This document shows positions 40,101-53,105 of a stretch of 64,000 nt of DNA, in pieces. Numbering within the stretch: position 1 is the first letter of the stretch; every line of letters begins with the position of its first letter. A program made the translations under genes and the position numbers. Origin of the DNA: Rachycentron canadum. Lineage: Eukaryota > Chordata > Actinopteri > Carangiformes > Rachycentridae. Under the pieces are notes generated by a model, which saw only the letters and a list, made by a program, of their open reading frames with translations, was not told the origin of the DNA and did no database searches. The stretch lies in NCBI GenBank assembly GCA_038496675.1, contig CM076653.1:15828478-15892477 (forward strand), read 5' to 3'.

Positions 40101-43100
40101 GTGGGGAAATCTGTCAGTCTGCAGTGGTGAATCCCCTGAGGGTCCTATGAGAGAGAGAAGGAGAGGAGGAGAGGAAAAGGGGGAGTATTGCAGAAAACAA
40201 GAGCGAAAGAGAGTAGAGGGTTAGGTTAGTATTTATGGATTGCTGGAAGATTGGATGAGGTGTGGTCCTGCTCCTGAAATTCACTATTAGCTGCAAATCA
40301 AGAAATATCTGAGGGTAAGCGGTCAAATTCCAAACTCTTGGCTAGCTCAAACATCCATCTTTCTTAGACCCTCGTACCGTTCAGGTGTCACTGAGTTGAC
40401 TGTAAAACATCCTGCTCTTTCTTCTGATGTGCCCACGTGCACACACGTCCTTCAGCGTTGATGTAGGTGACGCCACTCTCAGTGAAATTCACTCATGGTC
40501 GTAGATTGATGCTGCAGAGTGGTGCCCCTGTTGCCTCTGAGACGATCTTTGCAGAGAACTAGGAACTGGACATGGTCAGGTTTTATTTCTCACAAGTTAC
40601 TTGCAGGATTAACGCTGATCTTATCTACAGCTGATGAAACCTGCCGCTGCTGATCAACGGTGCCATTTGAAGCAAAGGAAGCAAAAACCAGTCAGTAAAT
40701 AAGAGAAACATTTTCTTTTTTCCTCTTCACGAATAAAACAGAGCGGCAAGAACTAAAAAGGTAAGAGACTGCCCTCCTGTGAGCTACGTGGCCATTATTT
40801 TGACCTCATAGTCAGGTTCTGTTGCTAGGCGACGTAGTGGTCGTAGTAATGACAACAGGAGCGAAGGGAAAAGGGCAGTAACACAATCCACAATTGTTCC
40901 ACCAACTTAACAGCATTGTTATTATTGTAACCATGACAGCAAAGATTGGTCCCACGTTGAGGAAGGACTTATTTTAACCCTAATCACCATCTTTTCTTGA
41001 ACCTAACCAAGACATGACTGTTACTATAGTAACCATGATGACAAAGGTCCTGCTGCCTTGAGGGCACTATTTCAGGAGACAGCTGTGGGTGGAATCAGAG
41101 GGTTAAAGGAAATGACCTGTGTGACTGTTCAGGTTGGAGACTGGTTGAAAGATAAGTCAGAGATGTATCCACCTCCTGAGCTCAGTGAATCTGGGTAGCA
41201 CTGAATTTAAGAAGGAGCCGACTCTCGAAGCCCAATAATCATAAAGTTGACAAAATAATATTTAGATGATACTACCTCAAAATATTCATGGACATTGTTT
41301 GACTTGAGCTCTTCCTGAGCAATGAACTCAGGCACGTTGTGCCAGAGAAGAAAACTGCAGGGGGAGACAGAAGAGGTGATTCGGCCGGTCCTGATTAATG
41401 TCTGCCTCTCAAAGACCTTCTTATCTCAGCCAGTTTTTAACTTAAGAATTGTTTAACCTTTGTAGAAACTAAAGAGCTTGTGTTCATTCATGTGCTCATA
41501 GGTTTTTGCATCAGTGTGTGTTACACTGAGTTCAGAGTGGGTGTGTGCAGCCAGGCCGGTCAATGATCAGTGAAGTGATCAATAAAATGATGATTCATAA
41601 ATCTCATCGTATAGCATGAAGTCAGGATGTGCTGATTCAGGGGTTTCAGGGGAGCTGAGCTAACTACAGTAGATAATGAACACTATACCCTGGGCTGCTC
41701 TCCAAGCAGCAGATCTGATGGGGAGCAGTGATAAGGAAACTGTGAAGGATTCTAGTGAACACTGTAAAGTTTTAAAGCTGTTTTCTGGCTCTCAGCTTGT
41801 TCGGGAGAACTTTATATGCGGCGTTGTTCTTTGCCAGCACAGAGAAAAGGACTGAGCTTTGAGCTTTAAATAGATTTACTGTAATCTCTTCCTGGCTTTT
41901 GTTCCTCATTCATCCACATCCTTTTTGTGCCATATTTACCTTTAGGCAGATTGATGCAACACACACTGCACCATAAATGAGGACATGCATGATCTCAGTG
42001 CAAGACAAGGAGGTTGTATCATGCTGTTGTGTAATGCCTCTCTTATATGTGGCTACGTAGGCCTCTGTAAGTTATCACAGACACACAAATGCTTCCACAA
42101 CTTCATCCACACACTCATTTGGAGAGATTTGGATTGTTCCTAATATTTTGGCGTTTTTTTTTATATGATGTTAAGGAAATACTTGAAGCCCTGTATGCTT
42201 CTGTCTCTATGGTGATTATACTAAATACTGAATGCTACTGGATATGTACAAGACTAGTAATCTGAATAACACAATCAAAGTGTGTGTGTGTCAGTAGCCT
42301 GTGTTTTGATAGTTGTGGGGCTCAGACAGGAAAAATGGCATTCTGGGAGATTTTTGCATGAAAATGTGTAGTAAACCTTGTACTTCCTAAACCCAGCTGG
42401 TTTTAGTGTCCATAGCTCTCCAGTATACTCTATGGTTGTGTCGTACCATCAGTAACATTGAAAGACACTTTTGCCGTTTGCCTCTTTCACTACGAATGCA
42501 ATGCATGATGGTCTACATTGCCTGGTTGACCATGAGTTGCACACTACGTTTAGGATTGTGGGATACTATGAGTCCACTATATATGGTTAATAATCATTCT
42601 CACCATACATTCGCACAGCACTACGAAATGGCAAACTCCCCATATAGGGCTCTAGAGGGTGCAGTGAGTGGTTTGGGGCACAGTCTATAATTTTTAGTTT
42701 GTCCTTTCTGGCCCTCTACTGACTCCAGATCCTCATTTCTCTGTTTCAGGGTTACCAGGCACTCTCAGGCCAGCTGAGTGAGGCCGTCGCTCCAGTGTAG
42801 CCGGGGTCGATAGGGTCAGATAAATAAGTTGGCATTTGGCGTCCGACCTACGGCAGATGGACATCAGTAGATCACCGCTTTAGGGATAAAAACATGACAC
42901 AAATACTGTAAAACCTGTAATGGTTACATGATCAGGATCACCAAACTTCCAAACTTAACGCACATATTCAATCCACATGACATTTGCTATTGATGACATT
43001 TTCATATCTGCACTGACTGGCCCCAGGCCTCTACATTTAAAAGTCAGTTGGACTATCAGTGTCTATGCAGGATTTTCCTCCAAGACACATTTTCCCAAAC

Positions 43101-46100
43101 ATTTTTATTTCCTGTACCTCTACTTCCTCTATGTATGTTCTCAGTAAAGCCTGATATAAGGTGGGAATTTCTAGTTCTAATTTCTAGTGTTCAGATATTT
43201 GTCAAAACATCCTACATCATTTGTGGCTTTCTGTTTTTGTTTCCTGTTTACTTGGCCCCATGTTGAGATGACTTAATTCTTCATCCCTTGTGGCGCAAAA
43301 GGTCACGGTGAGCTCCCTCCATTCATCCCTGTTCTTGGCAACACGTTGAGCCTAAACCCAAGTTAAGTTCCTCTCAGCTGGCTCGTCCATCACAGGTCTG
43401 TGCCAGGTCATTTTTGGTCTTCCAGGTTTTCTTTTGCCTGAAGGAGCCAAAGGAGAGCAGGTCCATCACTCATCAGCCGACACCCTGAGCCAGTCCACTT
43501 ACTTTCCTCTTGTTCTCAGGATATGAAGGTGGCTTTTCATCATCTTCATCTTCAGACATCACAAGGTCTCAACCTTGTGATGCCTCAGATCTGTCAGCGT
43601 ATTTATTTATATTTTTACAAACAAATTAGACTGTGGCAGGTGAAAGAGGTAAGGGGAGATTTTGCACTCGTTCCACTACATGTGATGGTGGATGGCATTG
43701 TTGACTCGGACAAATACACTTGGGAATCTCATAACTTAAGCATGGTTTTTAACCTTTTCCAGCTGAGGGAATAAGAAGCTCCTTAGTTTCTGTTCACTCT
43801 GTGGCACTGTTAGCCCTGTGCCCAACTCCCAAAGGCTCGTGGCACACTTCTAGGAGGGAGCTGGGAGCACTTCTCAATCTGGCAAGCACATCAGCAAACC
43901 TTCGTAATTACAAGCCTCAGCCTGGCGATGATTGGCTCTTTAGCCTGTGGTGCACCCAACCCTGGCACTTCATAATCCAACGCCTTCAAAAACACCACCA
44001 AACAGATACCAGGTGGAAGCACCTAGGAAAAAAATCAGTGAACTTTGGATGGCAAACTGTCATCCTTGAAAAACAAACTGTCATCCTTGAAAAACAAACT
44101 GTCATCCTTGAAAAACAAACTGTCATCCTTGAAAAACCTCCTTGGATGATATATTGTCATCCTTGGCAAATCCTTGCCGGCTCCTCCTTCACAACATGAT
44201 CCTTCATCCTCTCCAGGAAGGTGACTCTGCTCTTCCAGGTACTTGCCACATCCCACCTGGACTATGGCAACCTCCCCCTTGCTGGCGCGCCTGTATCTGC
44301 CATCAGACCTCTGAAACTAATCCAGAATGCTGCAGCCTGGTTTTCTTCCTCTCACTACACTGGCTCCCCGTCACTGCTCTGGTTCAAAAAACCCGGTGCA
44401 GGCCAACGGGGCAGTGAAAAGAACTGCTCCATGCTACCTCCAAGGGCAAAGGTCCTTGATGTCCTCTGTTCTTCCTCAGATCATTTAGCCGTCCCATGAG
44501 GACATTTAGCTCTACCATCAATCACAGGACACTGTGTTCATTCATTTCAACTCTTTTCTGTTCTGACTTCATAATAGTGGAATGAGATTCATGCTAAAGT
44601 CAGGACAGCAAGGTCACCACCCATCCACTGCAGGATTAAAACCTGTTGAAGTTCAATCAAACTGTTGAAGTTCAATCAAGTTCATTTTAGTTGTTTCTGC
44701 AACCAACATCATCTGATTACTAATAATGGCTGTGCATGGGGAGTTTGGCTCCTTGCTAACAATTACTTGAGCCTGGTGTAAACGAAGCACTTGATCTGCT
44801 TGTTGTCCTTTGTTTGAAAGAGACATACCCTCCCTGTTTGGGATGGTATTTAGCTCTGGCTGGTGTGTGCTTTGAATGCTCTTATTGAAAGTCACGTTGT
44901 GTAAAAGCGTCTGAACGTTTATCAGGTGTTGTGGTCAGCGCGCAGGTTGCCACCGAGCAGACGACGGGCGGTTTTAGCAGAGGGTCCGTGTTTACCTGGG
45001 GGCTGTTGTGTGTCTGTCCTCATAGACAGAAGTCCAATGAAAAGTGTGTGATTTTAGGGGAATTTTGTTTTAGGAGAGTTTCATTACATGTGTTTCAGAC
45101 AACATCCTCAAACAGTAGAGGAGCATGTGATCATGAAAATAAATGACCACAAAAACCATCTATTGCAACACTGGATCTTCCTCTTTTGTTCTTCCTCAGA
45201 AGCAAAAACAGGCTGCAGGCTTTCCTCTCCAGACAAGTCCTTCAGCTCGTTTTATTCTCACATTTTTATCTGTTTCTAATAACGGTTAGTTTTGTTTGTA
45301 TAAATGGTGAGAAAACTGTATTTTTTTTTTTAGATATTTTGTTGTCACTTCATCAGCCAAACATTTCCACCTTTCCTCTGTGTTGTTTTGGGAGTCTGTG
45401 CCTTTGAGGCAGCAGTTGTTTCATGTCAGTTACACTGTTGTCTTAATTCACTATTATTTATTCTGTAAATACCAATCCTCCCACTGCAGCGGTTCTGAGG
45501 GGCGGTACAATCAACAGGAAATGAGAGATACACATTGCCCCAGGGTTATTAATTACACTTATGTCATTTATGTTTACATTCCCAGCTAGTGCGAGTGATT
45601 ATAGAGGAAATATACTTTGAGAGGCCAGAGTTTTTATGCTACCAGGAGCAGGTATGACATCAGACATGCATGAGGACACACACACAGACATTTAATTTCC
45701 TGCAGAGAGCATCACATACAGTTGACTGGATGAGTCATCGCAGCCTCACAGACACAGCTCAGCTCTGGCTTTCAGCGTTTTTCAGAATGACTTGTGGAGT
45801 CGTGCAGAGCTGGAACTCATCCTCGTCTTTCTTTCGCATAAACACACCTTAGACTACGTATTCCTGACTGGCAGCAGATGGCTAGGAGATCTGGAGAGAT
45901 GCCATCCTGTGTGCGTGTGCGTGTGCATGTGCATGAATGTGTGTGTTGCGATTCTTTCTAAAATAGGTCAGACAGGCAGCCTGCTCCTGGCTGTGCTAAT
46001 CTATTTATTCCATCAGTATCACAGCATGTGGACATATCTCACCATTTTAGTCCGCTCCACACAACCATGCACACTTTTACACTCCTCTGTCCAATGTCAC

Positions 46101-49100
46101 CTGCCAGTGATGTGTGACATTCTGCCCCCTGCTGCAGGGTTGTGATGCTAACAGAAGATGGATGAGGTTTGCTGCTTGCTACACTGTGACAAAGGGCAGT
46201 GGAAGCTGTAGGATTTGCTCCTGTGTCTGGGATTGTGACAACGTAATTGTTACTGGAACTGGAACAAAGAGATAATTACAACCAGAGCTGTGGCTTGAAA
46301 TGTTTTTATAATTATCATATATAAATAAATCTGCCCATGTGCACTGATTGATTCGGCCTATAGCCAGACTGCAGCATCTGCTTCTAACTCAGCACTGCTG
46401 TCATTCCTTCCGCTGGTGTTTCATGTCATGGGTTTTTCTAGTTTGATTCATGTTGCCAGTTCAGTCCTAATGGTTTTTGTAGCTCTAAACGTAGCAAAAA
46501 CAAAAACGTACTAGTGAGGATGCAGCCAAGGATAGAACTTAGTGGAGCATTTAGCAGCTGAAGAGCCAGATGTTTCCCTCGGGAGATGGTGGAAACCAAA
46601 AACAGAGCTAAAAGAAAAGGAACACCGGACTTAAGCTGAAAACGTGACTTGATAACAGCTAATGTTCCTCCATGTGTGCTGGAAAGGCATTTGGTTATAT
46701 ATATTACACATTATAATTCCTTATTAGGTGATTAAATGTAATTGTTCTATTTAAATGTTGCTGCATTGACCTAAAAATTAACTAATAAATGGTAAAGTAA
46801 ATTAAAGACTCTAAATTGGACCGTTAAATAAAAGTAAAAAGAGCAAAACAATTGGACTCTGTCTCACGTTTTGGTGCCAGACCACAGACCACCACTGCCT
46901 GAACATACAGGGAGGCTGTTAAAAGACACTAAGCTGTGCACTTAGTGGCCACTTTACTGGACTCTATAACTCTCATGCAGTCCAATACAAGCACTCAACC
47001 ATAAATTCTAAAAGACAATAATGTTCAGTTCTAATTAATTATTGATTTTAATTACGATATGTTAATTATTGATGTTGGGTTTGCAGAAGTCATAGTTTGT
47101 CAGTTGGTGGAATTGTTCTGGACTGCATTAAGGTCCATCCATCCACCTCTCAGTAGATTTCAGCCCAGTTCAACACCACCAACTGACTACAACCTCAGTA
47201 ATAAACATGAGCAGTGAAACTAACAGCAGGTGACAGTTGAAGATGAAGAAGGTGAAAGACAGGTCGAGGCACAGGCAGGTTAGTGGCAGGAAGCTGTTGT
47301 CATCCTGACAAACTGAGGGCCAGGACCTTAAACCCCGATCCAGCCAGGACCGTGTGTACAGAGTCAGGCCCACAGAATCTGACTTTGAAGCCAATGCCAA
47401 GAGCCGTAAACCTGCTTCTATCTAATGATCAGGGGGCAACTCCACTGTTTGTAACATCAAGTCAGATTGTATTGAAGTCTATGTGAAAATGTCCCTACTT
47501 CTCCTTGATTTATTAGCTCAGTAAACGTTTTCCTAATGAGTTTATGGTCTCAGTCTCTAGTTTCAAGTCTTCAATACAACATAAAGCAGAGTATGCATTA
47601 GGGTGTGGCTACTGTAAGACAGACACACAATCAGCACAGAGCAGGTCAGATCCACCCCTCACTCACACATTACAAACTGGAGGCTGCAAAATGGCAGCTC
47701 ACAAACCAATGGGTGACGTCACGGTGGGCTGACACTCAGGCCTCCTCACACGCCTGGTAGAAAATATGCTGTTGTGAAAACCAAGTGTCAAGTTGATGGT
47801 TCTTCTGCTGGCAGTGACTGGTTTGTTGGGAATAAATACAGGATGTGTTGTGCAGGAACAGAACAGGTCAGACTGACAAAGACACACAACAAAGAGAGGT
47901 AGAAGAAAGTTAACCTGAAGATTGGTGGTTGCCACCTTCTCCACAGATGATGGAGTTATTAACCATATTGTGTTTGTCTTTTCCTTCCAGGCTTCAAGTG
48001 CCCTGTCTGCTCCAAGTTTGTGTCCTCGGATGAAATGGATCTTCACCTGGTTTTGTGCTTAACCAAACCCAGAGTGACATACAACGGTAGGACTGTCAGT
48101 TTCTTTGTGACACACTTTATATTGTAACATGAAGAAGGTAAGAATTTGAGCCTGGCAAGTGTGAGGAAACTAAAGCTAAATAAAGTCAAATAACTGAAAA
48201 TGCAAACAGGATTACATCTTAATATCAACATCACTCTTGTATTACAGGCTTGTATTTGTCCTGGAGATGATGATCTTATCCTTATGTAACCTGATGCTCT
48301 GTTTGCCGTCGGCTTCTCTGTGAAATGTTGTGTAATCATCCGTAATATTTCCAAAACTGTAGACAAACAGTGTGGTTGCCTGTGGGCAGCTTCTTGTTTT
48401 ATTTATCAGTGATCTGTTGTACTCTCATGTATTTAACAACCATGGTTAGTGCGACTGCATGAAAAAGTCCTTGTTGTCGTCCTCTGTCACTTCCTGTGGA
48501 GACCAGACCTAGAAGATGTAAAGTCTTAAAAATCCCCACATTGATTTTACAACAATGGAACCAGACTGCTAAGTCTGTGCTTCCAACAACTGCCACTCAG
48601 TCTCAGTGTTGAAACTGTGATATTTCACCTTCATTCATTTTAACCTAGGGCTCCTCTAGAAATGTGACGTCGTCTCATTGGGATAAAAATAAACTCATCA
48701 CTGATGCCAGGAGGACAAACTACAGTGTACAGGATAACTGAGTACACCCTCTCTTAATTCTAACAAATTCACTGCTTTCTCTTTGCCAACAGGACATATT
48801 AGAGGTTCCTATATTTCTGCAACTGTAACTGTACATCGGTTATAAATGATGTATGTCAATATGAAATGGGAAAATTTGATTTTCGCGTCAAACATCCTTC
48901 TTGAAAGTTACAAAATAAGACTTAATAAAATGTTTTGTGCTTGTTAAGAGGACCAGACTCACCAGATGAGTGTGTTGAACCATCCCACGCAAACAAGTGT
49001 AGTTGGTTGACATTAATTGCTCTCAGTCTTAATGCTGATAACAATGGCACCACATGACAGAGACTTGTCTGGAGACTTGAGAAACAGAATTGTTTAGTCT

Positions 49101-52100
49101 TTGCCAAGGCCTATATTGACAAAGGTGAAGACTTTTGGGAATCCATTACTCTCCTCTAATGAGACAAATCTGATGGCATCTGAAATGTAGGATGTCACAG
49201 GACGACAGTGAGAAGTGTGGTACCAAGTGGGGATGTATGAGTACTGAGCATAGACTGTCTATAAACCTCTGGGTCTGTAAAGTGAAGCCAAAGCTTTTCC
49301 TCAGGTTACCTCGTGGTTCAGATCAGCCACCTCTAAAACATCAAGCAGCCCTGCCTTAACCTCCACCTGCCAGCTCTTCACTGTAAACAACCATGCCTCT
49401 CAGCATGGCTGAACTAGCACACAGTACAGCAGAATGTCTTCATTCTCTCTACTGACCATCAGGGGGCGACTCCACTGGTTGTTAAAGAAGTCAGATTATA
49501 TTGAAGTCTATGGGAAAATGTCCCTACTTCTCCCATGATTTATTAGCTCAGTAAATGTTTTCCTGCTACTGTGTGATTGATAGACTGTACCACGTACAGT
49601 GACCTGCCGGACAATCAGGACAGAGCACAGAACAGGTCAGATCAACCCCTCACTCCTCCAAATATTTAAAAAAAAAAAAACAAGATGGCCGACGGGCAAA
49701 TTACAAACCGGAGGCTTCACAATGGCGGTACACAAACCAATGGTGGGTGACATTTGGTACTGAAGGTGGTGCGGGGCTCTTAAGGAGGTCATCCTCCAGG
49801 AGTGGAAAAGCACCAGGACTTGTAGACCTGGTGCCAAAAAGGTGCAATACTTAAAAAAGGAGGACATATTCAGTACTAAAATATTACATATGTGGACTGA
49901 ATCAAGGATGTACTGATCCTTGCAACCCCAAATATAAGCAATGTTGCCTAATTTACTTATTTTTTTTAAATAGTGGGTGAATTTAATTTTGTCACATTAT
50001 GAATTGGACTGTCAATAATGTAGGAAAAAAGATTTCTAAACATTCAGAGGGGATGTACTCATTCATTCTGTCTACTCTATATAATGGAATCACAAGCTAC
50101 TGCTTCATATTTGATCCGCTGATGTGGACCAATATCAGTCTGTCTGATGAGCTGCAATTGGATAACACTTGGACCACTGTCCACTTCCTGTTTCAAATCA
50201 ATAGTCAGTATTGTTTCCTTTATCCATGATTGATCCATAAACTTAACTGTATTCATTATCATAGCGACAAAGGTCCTCTAACCTTAATGAAATGTTCACT
50301 CTACCTCAGCCTGATCAAGTAGCACCTAATCTGAACCAAACCATTTCTGCTCCACAACATCCACGACAGGTTTATGACAAATGTTTGTTATTAGCATGAT
50401 GGCAAAGGTTTTAGTGAGCTTTCTGCTTCGCTCCTCTGTGCCTCAGAGGTGGGAACAAACATCCTATAGTAGTTTAGGTTGGTGGACAGATACTATCTTC
50501 GGCCCTGATGTGTCTAATCTTGGATGTTACTTTCTCCAGGCGCACATGAAGTACACAGGCAGGTATATAAAAAAAACAAGGCTTCTGGTGTTTCAGCTGC
50601 GTGACTATGCATACATGTTGGGTAAAGGCAGTTATACCAGGAGCCTGACTTCCAGCAGTGGTTTAGATCTGATGGGAATCTGTCGGTTTTAAGATCTTTC
50701 ATTACAAATTACCTCATCCTGTATCTGCCTCTCAGCATGGCTGAACTAGCACACAGTACAGCAGACAACTGCATCTCTGGTGTGTTTGTCTCTTTGTACT
50801 GAATTTATTATTCTTACTCTCTAAAATCACACTCAGACATTTCAGCTCATACACGTTCCTCCACCACATTTCCCTTTTAGCTGGATGTTTCAGGGCAGGT
50901 TTAGTTCCTCTTTGAGTAAGTTGACGTCCTGTTCAGCTGCGACAGATTCCTCTCTGTCTTCCTGTTCCTGTCACATGATGACCTGCCCTGAGGTCCCCAC
51001 AGGATGGAGTTAGCAAAGGACCACAGTCAGTAAAAAACACTGATGCTGTCTATATCCGCCAACAAGAAATCCTTTATCCACCACTTTGTGTCCTGAAAAG
51101 TCTTTTCACTCCAAATTTTGCTTAAATTTGGTTTAGATATTCTTGGTCTCCAGAGGAAGGACTCAAACCTTTTCTTTCATTCTTGTAGACTGGGTATGTG
51201 TATGTTGTTATAATCAGGAAGCTAATTGTCAGCTAGCTGTCAGAGTTTAAAACTAAAATATAGAAGAAGAGACTATTTCAAACTAAACAGTAGAAGAAGA
51301 GGTGAGCTAAAACTAAATGTATTATAGTTGGCGAAGCCTCAGACAGACAGAAGGTGGAGTTGGGTGATATTTCAACTTGGTTTCTTTTCTGAAGAATGTG
51401 TGTTCAAAAAGTACAGATTGTATCTAGACATGTTCTGGGTGAGCTTGTGGCTTTTCCACCTGGAGCATCATCAAGCCTTAAATTCCCAAAGAAGAGAGAA
51501 TTAAAAAGTGGGTGGTGTTTGCAAGGACAGGCATTATGTAACACATAGTGAGGATGAAGCCTATGACCTGACTTGAATGTTACACCACCAGCAGGCCAAT
51601 GAAATATCTCCACAGCTGTGTGTTCAGACATTCAAGGTTCTCAGAGGATGAATCATGATGCTTTCATCTTCATAGACATTCGTCTCCACCTTGGGATGAA
51701 ATGATTACCCTCAGGTCAGCACTGCGTGGTTCATGAACAGAACATGTACAGTTAGTTCCCATCCTCCTCAGCATCCTTCATGCTCAGTGCTAATTAGCAA
51801 CCATTAGCATTATCATCCAACATTTGCTGATTTAAGAGTACAGAGAGTCATGTGCCAAACAGATTTGATTTAATTTTGACTAGATTGTGATTTTAACAGT
51901 CTTTCAGTAGGTGGTGAAATGGTGAGGATGAAGTGTCATGGTCACTGAGCCCAGACATGGCGTCTGTGGTTATTCTACTAAGATCATCAGCTACACACAC
52001 ACACACACGTTGTTGCTTCAGCCAGCCAAGGGCTTCCCACACGGAATAAAGCCTCCTGATAAGTGCCAGATATGAACTGTGCCATTTGTCACTAACCTGG

Positions 52101-53055
52101 TGACTGACACGGCCAATCAGAGAGAGGAAAAGATGTAAGGTGACCTCATGTCAATACACAACACACAAACCTCTGCTCTCTAAATATATGCACCACTGGG
52201 TCATGACATAGTCGCACACAACCTGCAGCTGTCACATGGACATGACATGACACGACACAGCTCCTCCTGTCTCTGTTTCCATAGAGCTGCATTTAAGTTT
52301 CTCTCTTTTCCCCTTCAGTCAGCTGCTCAGAGGAGCCTGTGGCTGCTTAACCCTAACCTTCAGGGTCTGAAGAGTCCTAGAACAACACAGATTGTCAGTC
52401 ATGCTAGCTGTTTCCCCTGCTGCCAATCTAGATGCCACGCTAAGATAAGCTAGACTAACCAAGTGACTGAGTCCAGCTCTGTGCTGAACACACAGGTATG
52501 AATCTTCTCATCTCACTCTTATTATCACCGCACGTAAACCTCCAACCCCTGGGTCCTGGGACAGTTGTTGTGAGTAAACAGTATAACAAAAAAATACACT
52601 TCCAAATTCATGGTATTTTATATATGTGTGGTGGTTATCTTGAAGTGAGCGCTGTCTGTCTGTGCTCTTCCTGTCTCTCTCTCTGGTGCTGGATAAAGAG
52701 CATAAAGCAAACTGAACATACATGTCCACACACATACACACACACACACACAACAGATGAGTCTTCCTCTCACTGTATCATCCACAGGCAGGGAACAGGA
52801 ATCTTTGTTCAAACATTTTTAAAAAGGTAAATGTCTGAGTGAGGGAGTGAGTGAGTGACACTGTCAGGCCATGAAAGATGTTTCCCCTCAGCTGAGCTGC
52901 TGTGTGCTGCAGCCCATAATAACTGGCTTTTCCAGGCCAATGTGGGTTAATCCACTGTTACATAAGGTCAGTCCTAATGACTCTGTGTGTTCTGCTGCAG
53001 GTGATGGCTTTAATGGTGCACACGCTGACTCCCACTCCAGAGCTATGCAAAGCAG

Positions 53056-53105
<50 letters not shown>

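Larger units (their letters stand above)
27746..47990 (+). other. znrf2 intron 1 (20.2 kb)
   Basis: This is the largest intron. Contents recognised: a Tc1-type terminus fragment (28,594), 16-bp tandem repeats (28,965), SINE and other repeat copies (29.3, 31.1, 33.9, 34.1 and 37.5 kb), a C10/CA tract (37,071), a gypsy integrase remnant (39.5 kb), LINE remnants (43.3 and 44.2 kb) and a 21-bp tandem repeat (44,054). The stretches between these (for example 32.0-33.8, 34.5-37.0, 38.0-39.4, 41.2-43.2 and 44.6-47.4 kb) show no exon or RNA gene that I can identify. Confidence 0.9.

Noticed and set aside
43801..44199. 132-codon plus-strand ORF with repeated VILEKQT
   Set aside because: The repeat comes from a 21-bp tandem array beside LINE debris. 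There is no start context or domain.
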